Assembly: GCF_904849725.1 (NCBI RefSeq)
Contig: NC_058518.1
Location: 390,463,581 to 390,527,580 of the forward strand
Origin: Hordeum vulgare subsp. vulgare
Taxonomy: Eukaryota > Streptophyta > Magnoliopsida > Poales > Poaceae
Length of the DNA: 64,000 nucleotides
Direction: 5' to 3'
The notes below the pieces were generated by a model. The model had not been told where the DNA came from. It worked only from the letters and a program-made list of their open reading frames with translations, and searched no databases. The position numbers and the translations under genes were made by a program. Shown here piece after piece: positions 46,239-57,293 of this stretch. The number at the start of each line of letters is the position of its first letter. Position 1 is the stretch's first letter.

Positions 46239-49200
46239 TGTAACGACTAAGATGCGGTCCTTTCCGATTTAGGGGACGAGGCCCCGAATTGGAAAGAAGC
46301 GCATCTAAGCGTTTCGCAAGCATGGTAACATAGCACATGCATAATAATAGTAGAATGACAATTAGGGATTCAACTGCCATCTCATAAATATATCAGAGTT
46401 ACATCACACATCCAAATAAAGTAGTTCCGCTACGGACTACAAAACATGAGAAATGACTATGCTAACCTGCATGCTTGCCCACGATCACGACCACGCCTCA
46501 GTCCTCTGGATAGTTCACGTACAGGCGGTAGTTCTCCTCATCGTACTGCCATGCCAGCTGCGTGTCGTCGGGATCACCTGTCTCGGGGGTACCTGTACCT
46601 GTTGGCGTTTTGAAGGAATCTGTGAGCCACGGGGACTCAGCAATCTATGACCTCGGTGCCAGAACTAGTCAAGTTATTAGGTAGGGAAGGTGGAGTATTT
46701 CGGTTGCAGCATCCTAAGCAAATATGGTGGCTAACTTACGTAGAACATGTATTGACAGTGGTCTATACTAGCGGTCGATGATTAACTGATCACTAAGTGA
46801 TCCTGAACACCTATTTACGTCAATCATAACCCCACCGTGTTCCCGATCGAAGAGAGGTCTTCGAGGGGACAGTCACGGTTACGCACATAGTTGGCATTTT
46901 TATTAGATTAGGTTCAAGTTATCTATAATCGGAAGTTAACAAATATTCCTAGTTGCCACATAACCGCGGGCACGGCTTTCCGAAAGATTAAACCCTGCAG
47001 GGGTGCTCCAACTAGTCCATCACAAACAGTCACGGGCCGCAAATAATCCTTTATCACGAATCTCGTGATCTCGTCGGATTCCTTAGAGGAAAACCTCCAC
47101 TCTGGGGAGAACCAAAGCTTCACGAGATTCCGATACGCAAGATATATCGCTAAGGTAAGACAAGACTAGCAGGACCTCCCGTCGTGTCGACGACCCCGAT
47201 AAGAGCCGCGTATCTCAGTCTCGGGACACGACGGATGAGCTAGACGTCGGGATGGCTAAACCTCTAGGTGACCAGTGGGGCCCCGGACATCGCTCAGGTG
47301 GGACCAACACTCATGAGGAGCACTGGCCCGGGTTTTTGATTAAATTCCCTATGCAGATTATTATTAAGTGATTAGCAGATTAAAACCAATGTTGGGTCCT
47401 GCCGGACAAGGCTTAACACTACACGATTTATCAAGGGGGTCCCCATAACAACTCTGAACGTGTTAGGAGCGATCAGTTATGGAATCAAACACCGGTAGCC
47501 GGTAACTATGCCGGCAATAACGAAACAAAACACCCGGAAAAAGGCTAGGCCTTCCATTATTTACCAAGTATATAGGTGCATTAATTAAAAAACATATTTA
47601 ACATAATGGTATCAAACTCATGTTATCACATGAGACAATTGCACCTGCAACTAGCAACGCTAACATTAGTAGCTGAGCAAAGCCTACTTAGCCATTCAAG
47701 ATTTTCTAGGAAGGGATATGTGTTTGGGTTTCATGGCAATATCAGGAGGCAATTATTTCAGTGGTAGGCAACGATCATATGACGGAAGAAACGTAATCTA
47801 GCATAACAAGTCTAGAGATGGAATCAAGGTCATATCATCTTGCCTGTGATGTCCTCAGCTAGGAACTGCTCTTGTTCGTCCTGCACGTACTCCCCCGGAT
47901 CCACGTAATCGCTCTCCGATCCAGGTTCTACCCAACATAAGAATAACATCCAATGAAAAAAAGCACCACAAGATGCAACAAGCACATGATGCATGAGATG
48001 AAACTGAACATGCACCTCTATTCTACTTACTTGCACAAGCATGAGAAGATAACACAAGTTCCTGGGAAGAACTTTAATCTAAGCTACCTTGACATGCATG
48101 AGGATGACATGAACAGATGCGTCACGCGAAAGCGATGCAAAAACTTATAAAGAACGTAAGAAACGGAGCTACGGATCAACCGGAAACAACGAAACAAGTA
48201 ATAGAGTCCTACGTATCAAATCCAACACAACACACTCCAATGGCATACTTATGGTATTCCCAGGTTGCCAAGACATAAAACAAACAAGAATGGATGGGGT
48301 GGTGCAAAGAAATATAAGCACAACATCATCTCTGCACCCACAAGCATCAAAACATCAAAGCTACACAATTTGTCATAAACAGCATCATAGCAGTTTGAGA
48401 GCTACATGCAAAGCACCTACAGCCACCCAAATATGCCAAATAGGATATGTGGCAGAAGCTATCCAAGAGTACTACAACCACAAGCAAAAAGATAATACAA
48501 AGGAGTTACATACAGAAAGTTACACACTGCTAACTTGGACAAAAATATCAGTTTTCAGGGACTTAGTGAAAATTCCAGATTCTCACTAGTTGTTTATGCT
48601 CTGAAGTATTTCAACAGCACCCAAAACAATATCTACAGGACTCCAAATGGAATGAAAATTGACAGAGAGCTAGAAAAACACAAAAGCTACAACTTCCAAG
48701 TTGATAGCAAAGGCTGATTCCCAACACATGGACTTCTACAAGCACAACAACAGGAGAAGAAAATATAAGCAGATTCTCAGACTTAGTGAAAATATAGATT
48801 TTCACTAATCTGGAATTTCAGCCACATGCCTACTTTGACTAGGCACAACTTGCACATATGAACTCCTAAGCATGAAACAAAACCAACATGTGGTACAGGG
48901 GTTCACCCTCTACTGCCACAACAAAGAAGCAACCTCTTGGGCTCATCACATCACATGGAACCAAGCTCTAAACATGGAACAAAATTGAAATATGACATTC
49001 CCAGAAAGTGTTCCAAAGGCAAAACTGATTCCACCAATTGATTCCTGGGATGATTCTACCCCAAAAACATATATAATACATAGGCACTTGCATGGAATAA
49101 TTGGACACAAACTTGCAAAGAAAACCTACATGGAATCACATGGAGTGAATAGTGCATCATCACATGTGCTTCCACTAGCTCATCACTTATACATGTTCTT

Positions 49201-49255
49201 GCACATGTCCACAACCACAATGGTGACATGAGGGTTTAGACCTGATGTATGTTGT
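46239..49255 (-). repeat. 5' LTR of the chromovirus, internal-side part
   Basis: Starts TGTAACGACTAAGATGCGG and matches 35392-38420 of the 3' LTR. It is cut at 49255 by the Tat element and resumes at 60569. Confidence 0.9.
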
Positions 49256-49813
49256 TGTCGTGGGTATAAGTCTGACAGTAAATGTGTAGGGTACGAAAGG
49301 ATGGGCAAAGCCTTAGCTACGACGAGGTTGTACGAGTTCAGGCCCCTCTACAGTGGAGGTAAAAGCCCTACATCTCAGTGCTCTTGGGAGCTTGTTGTCG
49401 AGTGGAATATAGAATACAGTGAATTGCTAACCCCTGCACCAATGGGGAAGGGCGGCTTATATAGAGTGCGCTACCCTTCATAACGGTTCCGTGCACAGGG
49501 GTGGAGTAGTGGCGAATAAATGCCTACATTACAGGTAACTTATGTCTTAAATGCTAATAAAGGTACATGGAAACGTATGACCGTTGCCCTCCATGGGGGT
49601 TACGATGTACAGAGTGGAATCCAGTCGGTAAGTTTGATATGCTCCGAATGCTCATCTCCGACTGGATGATGGAGGAATCGTCACCGACTGGATGATGGGA
49701 AGTCCTTAATTTAGTCAGAACTGACTAAGGGCCTTACCCTTTACGAAGGGTAGTCCTTGGGTAGGACCCACTGGGCAGGCCTATGACCCTACCCTAGGAC
49801 TATAACCCCATCA
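49256..49813 (-). repeat. 3' LTR of the Tat element
   Basis: 558 bp, TGTCGTGGGTATAAGTC to CTATAACCCCATCA on the plus strand. The left junction has extra GTTGT-type bases between the host LTR and the start. Confidence 0.9.
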
Positions 49814-49825
49814 TTAGTCCCCGAA
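49814..49825 (-). promoter_or_regulatory. Polypurine tract of the Tat element
   Basis: Minus strand TTCGGGGACTAA directly before the 3' LTR (TGATGGGG). Its complement AGTCCCCGA recurs in intron 4 of the antisense gene and in almost every unit of the 70-bp array. Confidence 0.65.
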
Positions 49826-50196
49826 TGGATTGGGGTTGGAACGACAAAGCGATGCTTGGAGTACGGATCCGACTGGTATGGACACGACTTTGGCGTTGTC
49901 TGCCTCGATCCATTTTATCTTATTGACCAGTGATCCGAGTGGATGTATTTGTGAAACGAACCGTCAGGGACCGAGTGCTTTCGTGGTATCTTTTGACGCG
50001 ACCAGTCAACTGACAGCGGCGGATTTTCCGGGATCCTCAAATTTCGGTTGTCGCGCGCTCGGCGGGGATGACGACATCGTAATCGAGTAATATATGCCGC
50101 CTCGATTTCCGTGCCTTTATCTCCTCCACTAATATCACAGCAACCGGTCGGGGGATAAGATTTCGGGGCCACCTGCTAGTGACCCAGTCGGAACCT

Positions 50197-50204
50197 TATT
50201 TAAA
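50197..50204 (+). promoter_or_regulatory. TATA-like box of the antisense gene
   Basis: TATTTAAA lies 128 bp upstream of the ATG at 50332. Start by a TATA-directed polymerase about 30 bp downstream would give a leader of roughly 100 nt. It lies between the 3' LTR and the antisense gene, so transcription would not need the LTR promoter. Not tested. Confidence 0.45.
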
Positions 50205-50331
50205 CCCCTACAGCGAGGGTTTTTCGTTGCACTCGCCTGATAGCTCGCACTTGCCCCGCTTCTCTCGTCACCTCCTGCGCATCTCAAGCTCCTTCCTTCT
50301 CCTTCTCCCCCACGGGTCTACAGCCTCCACC

Positions 50332-53300
50332 ATGACAAAGGGGCAGACGAGCAAGCTCGAGGCGCGGAAGAAGAAGGGGAAGGCGGCGGTTCCTACTCAG
50401 TGGCGGCAGCGAGCACTGCCTGCGGGTTGGATCCAGGGGGATTTCCTCCCCTCCACGGTGACGGAGGAGGACATGCTGGAGCTGGTGGAGCACGGCATGA
50501 TCGAGCACAAGACGTGGAGGTTGCCAGCGGAGGGCGAGACCGAGCCGGCGCCCCAGGAGGGGGAGCGCGTCTTGCTGCTCAGTCACGTGCACCGAGGCTT
50601 CTCTCTGCCTCCCCATCCCTTCTTCAGAGGTATAATGAACCACTTCGGGGCGCAGCTCCACCATTTTCCTCCCAACGCAATAGCTCATCTCTCCGCCTTC
50701 GTCGTGCTGTGCGAGTGTTTCATCGGCTGTCCTCCCCATTGGGGGCTTTTTAAGCACATCTTCTCTGCTAGATCTCAAACCATCAAAAGGCTGAGCCAGT
50801 CGGATGACAAAACTCACCTCCTCCAGCTCTGCGGAGGCTTAGGCTTCCAAAAGAAAAGTAAAAGTAGCTATCCCGCTCTTCAGTTGTCTGAATCCGTTAG
50901 GAACTGGCAGTCGACTTGGTTTTACTGCCAGGACGTTGCTGGCCTGAATGCCGCCACTAGACTACCACCTTTTAGCTTAGACCGACCGGCTCCGCCTAGG
51001 CAGCTCGTGCTCACGAAGATGGAGAAGATCCAGATCCAGCCTCTGGTCGATGCGCTTGTAGAGGTCGTCCGAAAGGGAGTCACTGGCATAGGTTTGCTGG
51101 AGGTTTTTCTGGGTCGGCGTATCCAGCCTTTGCAAGCTCGACACCACGCCATGTGGCAATACACGGGGCCTCAGGACTCTACTCGGACTAACCCCGAGTG
51201 CGTGACTGGGGAGCTCGTGGCGTCATGGGTCCTCAACGTCACAGGCGCCTGCGATAATCCCAGAGGAGCCCGGCGAGTGAAGCCCTTCCGTGCGGACAAC
51301 CCTCCTCCGAATGAGGTGAGTATAACTTGTCGAGTGCACCCAATTGTCTTAGGTTTATCGCTTTTTCTTGTATTACTGTCTGACGTCTGATGTTATCGAC
51401 TGTGTCTCATGCAGGCGTGGACCAACTGGTTTTCTCCTGTCTCGAACGGGAATCTGGCTGAGGAAGAGGAAGGTAGCCAGGAGGGCAGCATGGAGAGCGT
51501 CGAGTACGTCTCCGACAGTGGAGAGATGGAGGAGGAGTCCGGAGAAGAAGAAGGGGAAGATGGGGAACAAAGCTCGCCACCCCCACCCCCAGAGCCTCGA
51601 ACTAAACGCCGTCATGAACCCGTGGCTCCTTCGGCTCCCCCAGCGGCCTCGAGTGCCCCGCCAGCTGCTCCTGTGGTTCCGAGGGCCTTGCCAGCTACTC
51701 CCGTGGTTCCGAGCGCTCAGAGCACAAAGAGGACCATGGACTCTGCTGCTGAGCCCACGGGCCAGCCCTCTAAGGTGGCCAAACCGAGTGGATCCAAGCC
51801 TCGGAAGGCTTTGCCGCGGATGAGGACCGTCGTTCCCGTCGCCTCAGCGTAAGTGTATTCTTCTATCTTCTTCCAGTATTTGATTGGACTCACGCTTATT
51901 GGTCGAGTGAATTTTACTCGACAGAGCTGCTACCTCTGCCACTTCCCTGCCATGCCAGGGGGACGATCCCATGGATACGGACAACGTCGTCACATCCCAG
52001 CAAGGTACGACGTGGCGACTCCGAGAGCTTACATTATTATTTCACGAATTATGTCTTTGGTCTTGCCTTTTTCTTGTGATCTCACGTCGTTCAGTCGGGT
52101 TTCCTTCAGAGGTGATTCCCGTGGAGGAGGATGACCAGGAGAGGTCCGAGCAAGCTACGGTGCCTGTCCTTGAGGTTGTTCCACCGGTTACTACTCCCGC
52201 CATGGACGCGCCACCGACTGAGGTGATGTCGTCGACTGAAACGGCACTTATCGCTGCTGAACCGACTGGAGCAGGACTTCGGATGCCCAAGGAGTCTCTT
52301 GTGGTGCGAGGTCCGTCGACTGTCCAGTACGACGCCCGGCGCCTCCCGAAAGATCAGGTGGGAGCTGCCAAGGAGGCCATGGTGCAGGCGGAGTTGATGG
52401 CGGGTGATGCCAAGAGAGCGTACGACTCCATCGCATCTGTGTACAAGCAAAGCTTGGAACTCCGGGACGATATCCGAGTAAGTGGGCTAGTAAGTATTTA
52501 CTTTCCTCTTGTAACCCACTGGGTGTTTAAGCAATGTACTCGGATACAGTAGGATTATTTTGCACTGGGTTCACTCTTAGTGAACCCAGTGGGTGTAGTC
52601 CCCGAGACTTCTATCGAGTGCTTGCACCGGCAGTTGTCTTTATATACATTTTCTTTAACTTGATAAGATCAAAGCTAATCTGTTCGAATGTTATCGGTGG
52701 GGGCACTCCGAGTGCACCTACTGGATGAGTCCCCGAGAGTAATTTTACTCAGGTCGGGTAGTAGTAAACTCATAGGCTTGTTTTTTGTTATGTATCTCAA
52801 TAGGGCGGACCTGTTTGAGGTTCATGCCAGTGGGGTCACTCTCAGTGAACCCACTGGGTGTAGTCCCCGAGACCGCTGTCGACTGCTTGCGTCGGCAGGG
52901 GTCTGAAGAACTTGGAATTTTTATTGTTGTCCTTGTTGAATGTGTCAGACGGTCTCTTCGTGTTGACTTTCAGAAGACTTGCGAGATGGGATCGGCGTAC
53001 GACGCTTTGAGGGCTGAAAAGATTCAGTTTGTTGCGGAACTGGATGCAGCAATGCTTGCCTTGGCTGGTCTGAAGGGTGTTCTGGTTGAACGAGAGAAGT
53101 CCTTGGAGGAGTCCCGTGAGGCAAACAAGGCATTGGTGGCCGAAATGGAGAAAATGGGGAAACAAAGAACCGAGCTGATGGGACAGATGCAGGTGATGAA
53201 CACACGGTGCATAGCACAGGAGAATTACGTTAGTGACTGGGCAAGGAAGATGATTGCGCTTCTCGGTGGTAAGTTCTGTTTTTCCGAGTGCTTCTTGACT

Positions 53301-53837
53301 GTGTATTTCATTCTGCGCTTACTGTTTGCTCGTCTTGTCTTTGCAGATTTTTGCATGGACGCTGAGGCTGAAGCAGCTGACGTTGAGCGGTCGGTTCTTC
53401 CGAACGTTCCACTCGGCGAGGATGCCAATTGATACATGCTACTAGCGCACATTCGCCTAGGCAAAGTGGGACCTTTCATCGGTCGACTGAGAGAGGTCGT
53501 CGGCCGAATCGACAAGGAGTTGTGGCCCGAAGATGAGTCTCGGCAAGAGATGGAAGGGTTGATGACTCGGCTGGAGGAGGTCCCGACCCGAGTGCAGGCG
53601 TGGGAGAAGTCTGCGGCTCGCTGTGGTGCGGACGTGGCGCTGTCGCTGGTCCGAGTGCACTGCAAGGAGGCTCGCGAAGAGAAGTTGAAGGCGTTGCAAG
53701 TCGCCAACACCAAAAAGCTTCGATTCAAAGATTTCATGGAGACCTTCCATGAGAGCGCCACTCGCATCACCGACGGGATCGACCTCGACACTTTTGTGGA
53801 GCCTGCCATTCCCAGTGCCAATCCTGGCGATGCTTGA
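50332..53837 (+). pseudogene. Six-exon antisense gene of the Tat element (Transposase_28-like)
   Basis: Exons: 50332-51315, 51415-51848, 51925-52004, 52110-52477, 52974-53268, 53347-53837. All introns are GT-AG, with phases 0, 2, 1, 0, 1. The joined length is 2,652 nt, exactly 884 codons. The frame has one TGA at 53430 (codon 749), so it is probably dead or shortened. The ATG at 50332 has A at -3 and lies after the TATA-like box; the open frame extends upstream but across that box. Exon 1 encodes the 'putative gypsy type transposon' region (HVHRGFSLPPHPFF, LSAFVVLCECFIGCPPHW). Exon 2 is acidic and Pro-rich. Exons 5-6 are Glu/Lys-rich and likely coiled coil (LVEREKSLEESREANK), ending in ARCGADVALSLVRVHCKEAR. 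Function unknown; it is not a transposase by any motif I can see. Confidence 0.8.
52563..52857 (+). repeat. Hairpin repeats in intron 4
   Basis: A perfect 13-bp inverted repeat (CACTGGGTTCACT/AGTGAACCCAGTG, 3-base loop, 52563-52591), an imperfect related one near 52694-52722 and a 14-bp one with one mismatch (52827-52857). Each is followed by a GAGTCCCCGAG or TAGTCCCCGAG phrase. Intron 4 is 496 nt; the other four introns are 76-105 nt. Confidence 0.8.
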
Positions 53838-53911
53838 GAAAAACTTTTACCTCGGTATGCCGAGTGTTGGTTGTATGAAACTTTGGCCACTGTTGTTGGC
53901 CGTCACATTCG

Positions 53912-53948
53912 TGGTTCGGTGTGGATAAGCTTGATCGACACCGAACCA
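53912..53948 (+). terminator. Strong hairpin after the antisense gene
   Basis: Arms TGGTTCGGTGT (53912-53922) and ACACCGAACCA (53938-53948) are perfect 11-bp complements, and the 15-base centre around AAGCTT is itself nearly palindromic. It starts 75 bp after the gene's stop codon. A role in 3' end formation is inferred only from position. Confidence 0.5.
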
Positions 53949-54079
53949 ACTATCTTTAGACGAACTTTGAATTTGAATTGAATCTTTTGCCCTTCCTTTG
54001 CTAAAGAGTTGTTGACACGATTTTGGCTCGTGGCTTTTGTTCGGCGTTTCTTGGTGAAGCCAATGGCGAACATGCAGAG

Positions 54080-54350
54080 CATGTAATTGTCAGTTGTCTT
54101 GACATCTGCATGAGCCTCACTGAGGGTCTGCTGAGTCTCCGAGTGGATCTGTAAGATACACTCGAAGGCAAATGTGTACTTAGGCGATTCGTGATCGTGG
54201 CTAAGTCTTGGAGTGCGACTGCAAGGTCGTACTCGGAGCGAGTTGTTACTCATGTAATTGTCAGTTGTCTTGACATCTACATGAGTCTCAATGAGGTTCT
54301 GCTACTCATGTAATTGTCAGTTGCCTTGACATCTACATGAGCCTCACTGA
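54080..54350. repeat. Three copies of a CATGTAATTGTCAGTTG palindromic repeat
   Basis: CATGTAATTGTCAGTTG followed by CTTGACATCT and CATGAG occurs at 54080, 54251 and 54307. In the second and third copies CTCATGTA and TACATGAG form an 8-bp stem. Copies are interleaved with fragments of the 70-bp unit (near 54180-54240), so this looks like an older, more complex edge of the array. Confidence 0.75.
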
Positions 54351-54403
54351 GGGTGTGCTGATCCCCAAGTGGATCTGTAGGATACACTCGAAGGCAATTG
54401 TAT

Positions 54404-55696
54404 ACTTAGGCGATTTGCGACCGCGGACAAGTCTCCGAGTGCGCCGTTTAGTGCACAGTCGGAGAAAAGTTTGTGCTTAGGCGATTTTTTATCGCAGCTA
54501 AGTCCCGGAGTGCGACGTTTAGTGCACACTTGGAGAAAACTTGTACTTAGGCGATTCTTGATCGCAGCTAAGTCCCCGAGTGCGACGTTTAGTGCACACT
54601 CGGAGAAAGTTATTACTTAGGCGATTCTGGATCGCAGCTAAGTCCCCGAGTGTGACGTTTAGTGCACACTCGGAGAAAACTTGTACTTAGGCGATTCTTG
54701 ATCGCAGCTAAGTCCCCGAGTGCGACGTTTAGTGCACACTCAGAGAAAGTTATTATTTAGGCGATTCTGGATCGCAGCTAAGTCCCCGAGTGCGCCGTTT
54801 AGTGCACACTCGGAGAAAATTTGTACTTAGGCGATTCTTGATCGCAGCTAAGTCCCCGGGTGCGATGTTTAGTGCACACTTGGAGAAAATTTATACTTAG
54901 GCGATTCTGGATCGCAGCTAAGTCCCCGAGTGCGACGTTTAGTGCACACTCGGAGAAAGTTATTACTTAGGTGATTCTGGATCGCAGCTAAGTCCCCGAG
55001 AGCGACGTTTAGCGCGCACTCGGAGAAAATTTGTACTTAGGTGATTCTTGATCGCAGCTAAGTCCCCGGGTGCGACGTTTAGTGCACACTTGGAGAAAAT
55101 TTATACTTAGACGATTCTGGATCGCAGCTAAGTCCCCGAGTGCGATGTTTAGTGCACACTTGGAGAAAATTTATACTTAGGCGATTCTGGATCGCAGCTA
55201 AGTCCCCGAGTGCGACGTTTAGTGCACACTCGGAGAAAAATTGTACTTAGGCGATTCTTGATCGCAGCTAAGTCCCCGGGTGCGACGTTTAGTGCACACT
55301 TGGAGAAAATTTATACTTAGGCGATTCTGGATCGCAGCTAAGTCCCCGAGTGCGACGTTTAGTGCACACTTGGAGAAAGTTATTACTTAGGCGATTCTGG
55401 ATCGCAGCTAAGTCCCCGAGTGCGACGTTTAGTGCACACTCGGAGAAAATTTGTACTTAGGCGATTCTTGATCGCAGCTAAGTCCCCGGGTGCGACGTTT
55501 AGTGCACACTTGGAGAAAATTTATACTTAGGCGATTCTTGATCGCAGCGAAGTCCCCGAGTGCGACGTTTAGTGCACACTTGGAGAAAATTTATACTTAG
55601 GCGATTCTGGATCGCAGCTAAGTCCCCGAGTGCGACGTTTAGTGCACACTCGGAGAAAGTTATTACTTAGGTGATTCTGGATCGCGGCTAAGTCCT
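54404..55696. repeat. 70-bp tandem array, about 18.5 units
   Basis: Units begin at 54404, 54475 and 54545, then every 70 bp to 55665 (last one partial). Each has ACTTAG...CTAAGT (6-bp arms, 17-base loop) and CCGAGTG...CACTCGG (7-bp arms, 14-base loop). Variants fall in a partly regular three-unit order (GATTCTGG/GTTATT, GATTCTGG/TTTGT, GATTCTTG/CCCCGGG/TTTAT; units from 54895 and 55315), suggesting a 210-bp higher-order repeat. Every unit contains AAGTCCCCGAG or a close variant, related to the polypurine tract. The array lies between the ends of the convergent integrase and antisense genes. Confidence 0.95.
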
Positions 55697-55815
55697 TTCT
55701 TTTTTGTTTTTTGAGACCGGAGTCTGCGACCAAGGAAGAGTTTTGAATCTGCAAAAACTCATCTGCTTTGTATTACTTCAACGATACTTGTTCTTTACAT
55801 TGCTTCAGTCGACGG

Positions 55816-57293
55816 TCACGTGTAGAAGCGCTTCAGGAGATCTCCGTTCCATGCTCGCGGCTCGTCAGTTTCCCTGTCGAGGTTGTAGAGTCGATATGCT
55901 CCGTTGTTCACCACCTTGGAGATGATGAAGGGTCCTTCCCAAGCGGGAGCCAATTTGTGAGGTCTCTGCTGATCAACTCGGAGCACCAAGTCGCCTGCTT
56001 GGAAAGTACGACTCCTGACGTGTCGCGCGTGAAAACACCGCAGATCTTGTTGATAAATGGTTGAGCGAGTCAGTGCCATCTCGCGCTCCTCCTCTAGAAG
56101 ATCCACTCCGTCTTGCCTTGCTTGCTCTGCTTCAGCTTCGGAGAAGAGTTCAACTCGTGGAGCATTGTGAAGCAAGTAACTCGGAAGGACTGCCTCTGCT
56201 CCGTAAACGAGGAAGAACGGGGATCACCCTGTAGATCTATTTGGGGTTGTGCGGAGACCCCAAAACACCGAAGGCAGCTCGGTGACCCATGCGCTGGTGG
56301 CATGCCCGACTTCTTGGAGGAGTCGAGGCTTCAAACCTTGCAGAATAAGTACATTCGCTCGCTCTGCTTGCCCGTTTGTTTGGGGATGCGCCACAGATGC
56401 AAAATCCACTCGGATACCTTGGCCTGTACAGAAACTTTTGAATCTGTCCGAGTCAAAGTTTGTTCCATTGTCAGTGATTATGCTGTGAGGTACCCCGAAT
56501 CTGGAGACGATGTCCCTGACAAACTTGATGGCCGTAAGGGCGTCGAGCTTCTTGATGGGCTTGGCTTCAATCCACTTTGTGAACTTGTCGACTGCCACCA
56601 ACAGATGTGTGAATCCCCCTTGGCCTGTCCTGAACGGACCGATTGTATCTAATCCCCATATTGCAAACGGCCAAACAAGAGGGATTGTCTTCAACGCAGA
56701 TGTTGGCTTGTGGGACTTGTTAGAGTAGAACTGACAGCCTTCGCATCGGTCGACCATATCCTTCGCCATTTCATTCGCCTGCAGCCAGAAGAAGCCAGCT
56801 CTAAATGCTTTGGCGATGATTGCCCTTGAGGAGGCGTGATGACCGCAGGTTCCGAGTGAATTTCTTCCAGGATTAACTATCCCTCCTCGGGGGAGATGCA
56901 TCGTTGAAGGACGCCTGAAACGCTTTCTTTGTACAACTGGCCATCAATGACAGTGAATGATTTTGACCTGCGAACGATCTGTCTGGCTTGGACTTCGTCT
57001 TCTGGTAATTCTTGCCTCGGGATGTATGCAATAAATGGCACAGTCCAATCGGGGATGATAGCAAGAATCTCCATGATCAAATCAACCACAGCAGGGACTT
57101 CGACTTCAGTCGGATCTATCGAGCTCTTTGGTTGTACTGGTTCCTCTGTGAAAGGACCTTCTTTAACTGAGGGAAGGTGGAGGTGCTCGAGGCAGACGTC
57201 ACTCGGGACTGGTCTCCGAGTGGATCCGAGTTTTGCCAACTCATCAGCTGCTTGGTTTTCAGTCGTGGAACATGGTGGATTCCAGACCTTCAA
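55816..57293 (-). pseudogene. Integrase of the Tat element (broken)
   Basis: The minus-strand integrase is in pieces. The N-terminal region is 57293-56877. The zinc region and DDE core are at 56901-56224, with HHASSRAIIAKAF, CEGCQFYSNK, Asp in WGLDTIGPF and TDNGTNF, and Glu in NGQAERAN. The C-terminus is 56175-55816 (VLRVDQQRPHKLAPAWEGPF, LLKRFYT). Breaks are a frameshift near 57270-57290 at the join with RNase H, a TAG at about 56877, a frameshift near 56850 and a TGA at 56224. All three catalytic residues are still present. Confidence 0.87.

Noticed and set aside
50332..53837. Spliced plus-strand gene as a host gene
   Set aside because: It lies wholly between the 3' LTR and integrase of the Tat element, and the lineage is known to carry such an antisense ORF.
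54404..55696. Regular repeats as a CRISPR array
   Set aside because: The units are contiguous 70-bp repeats with no unique spacers and lie in a plant retroelement.
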